A stretch of 64,000 nt of DNA, from the NCBI RefSeq assembly GCF_012927085.1, contig NZ_JABBFX010000001.1, positions 372,001 to 436,000 of the forward strand, in the 5' to 3' direction. A model generated the notes under the pieces. That model was not told where the DNA came from and did no database searches. It saw only the letters and a program-made list of their open reading frames with translations. A program made the translations under genes and the position numbers. Source of the DNA: Ramlibacter agri (GTDB lineage Bacteria > Pseudomonadota > Gammaproteobacteria > Burkholderiales > Burkholderiaceae_C). Positions 63,057 through 64,000 of the stretch are shown here, piece by piece (position 1 is the first letter of the stretch; each line of letters opens with the position of its first letter).

Positions 63057-64000
63057 CTGACATCCGCCGCACCATCCTCTGGGTGATCTTCGGCTTCTCC
63101 CTGGTCATGCTGTGGGACCAATGGCAGGTCTACAACGGCAAGCCGGCGACCTTCTTCCCCAGCGCGACCAAGCAGCAGACCGCGACGGCCCCGACGCCCA
63201 CGGGCGCGGCCAGCGTGCCGGCGCCCATCGCCAATGCGGGCGGCGTGCCCGCCGCGACGACGGCCACGCCTGGCGTGCAGCCGCCCGTGGCCACGCCCGG
63301 CGCCCCCGCGGCCGCCCCGCGCGAGCGCTTCACCGCCAGCAACGACGTGATGAACGTGACCTTCGACACCGAAGGCGCCACCGTCGTGCGCACCGAGTTC
63401 CCGCACATCCGCGGCGACGCCGGCGCGCCCACCTTCGTGCTGATGGACCAGAGCCCGGACCGCATCTACCTGGCGCAGACCGGCCTGATCGGCGGCGACT
63501 TCCCGAACCACAAGACGGTGATGACGCCCGTGGCCGGCCCGCGCACGATGCCGGAGGGCCAGAACGAACTGCAGGTGCGCTTCGAGTCGCCCGTGATGGG
63601 CGGCGTGAAGGTGGTGAAGACCTTCACCCTCACCCGCGGCTCCTTCGCGGTCGGCGTCAAGCACGAGATCGTCAACGTCGGCACGACGCCCGTGTCGCCG
63701 CAGCTGTACCTGCAGCTGGTGCGCGACGGCAACAAGGCGCCCGGCGGCTCGTCCTTCTATTCGACCTTCACGGGCCCGGCTGTCTACACCGACAGCGCCA
63801 AGTTCCACAAGGTCACCTTCGAGGACATCGAGAAGGGCAAGGCCGAAGTCGACAAGAACTCCGAGACCGGCTTCGTGGCCATGGTGCAGCACTATTTCGC
63901 CAGCGCCTGGATCCTGCCGGACGGCGTGAAGCGCGAGAACTTCGTGCGCAAGGTGGACAACAACCTGTACGCCGTCGGCATGATCACGCCGATGACGATC
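63053..64000 (+). CDS. yidC: Membrane protein insertase YidC (3' end cut by window edge)
   Basis: The first 316 codons are visible. TM1 (RTILWVIFGFSLVMLWDQWQ) is followed by an Ala/Thr/Pro-rich linker and the large periplasmic P1 domain (NVTFDTEGATVVRTEFP, GSSFYSTFTGPAVYT, WILPDGVKRENF). The conserved insertase helices lie beyond the window. YidC inserts and folds inner-membrane proteins with or without Sec. The start overlaps the yidD stop. Confidence 0.96.
   Translation, partial: MTDIRRTILWVIFGFSLVMLWDQWQVYNGKPATFFPSATKQQTATAPTPTGAASVPAPIANAGGVPAATTATPGVQPPVATPGAPAAAPRERFTASNDVMNVTFDTEGATVVRTEFPHIRGDAGAPTFVLMDQSPDRIYLAQTGLIGGDFPNHKTVMTPVAGPRTMPEGQNELQVRFESPVMGGVKVVKTFTLTRGSFAVGVKHEIVNVGTTPVSPQLYLQLVRDGNKAPGGSSFYSTFTGPAVYTDSAKFHKVTFEDIEKGKAEVDKNSETGFVAMVQHYFASAWILPDGVKRENFVRKVDNNLYAVGMITPMTI

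Overview
This window comes from a GC-rich beta-proteobacterium, most likely Burkholderiales/Comamonadaceae (Ramlibacter/Variovorax-like). The evidence is the strong GC3 coding bias, an orphan Bug/TctC receptor, the NnrU and PagL families, and the origin-proximal order dnaA-dnaN-gyrB divergent from rpmH-rnpA-yidD-yidC. The assignment is by gene content only; no rRNA or tRNA gene was seen.

Layout. 0-5.7 kb: hemerythrin, a copper module (copA divergent from copZ-cueR with a MerR-type 19-bp-spacer promoter) and envelope genes. 5.8-8.8 kb: a ybhP-clsB-ybhN phospholipid operon. 8.9-14.3 kb: a DUF4130 protein, minCDE and small genes. 14.3-15.1 kb: a non-coding stretch with two spacing-identical copies of a DnaA-box/TAG-triplet module that looks like a replication origin, about 46 kb from dnaA. 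15.1-29.7 kb: a putative defence island. Its core is a tightly overlapping minus-strand operon: WYL regulator, Cas4-like/DUF2779 nuclease, glycosylase-like protein, two DUF262 (GmrSD-type) proteins, a small repeat protein and an unknown family. Next to it lie a tandem AAA+ ATPase, a NERD-UvrD helicase and a second copy of the unknown family. 29.8-39.2 kb: housekeeping and accessory genes, including HepT-MntA, dkgB with an MFS exporter and a LysR gene that has lost its HTH, queC, a solute receptor and a repeat lipoprotein. 39.2-45.2 kb: a GntR-controlled catabolic operon (FAH hydrolase, Bug receptor, two-subunit molybdenum hydroxylase, ModA-like protein). 45.2-47.7 kb: a small zinc-ribbon-like gene and a hybrid histidine kinase. 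47.7-56.6 kb: a visibly more AT-rich second island with a second NERD-UvrD helicase, a ParB-like protein, a PD-(D/E)XK-like protein, Vsr, a type IIG restriction-methyltransferase and a C5-methyltransferase, ending 15 bp from gyrB. 56.6-64 kb: gyrB, dnaN, dnaA, then rpmH, rnpA, yidD and the start of yidC.

How the parts fit. The two islands share an architecture (NERD helicase, nucleases, modification sensors or writers), and both sit near replication-origin features. The most interesting candidates are the WYL-to-unknown-family operon, which may be an undescribed system against modified DNA, and the duplicated origin-like module. Very long antisense reading frames are common because of the GC content and were ignored.
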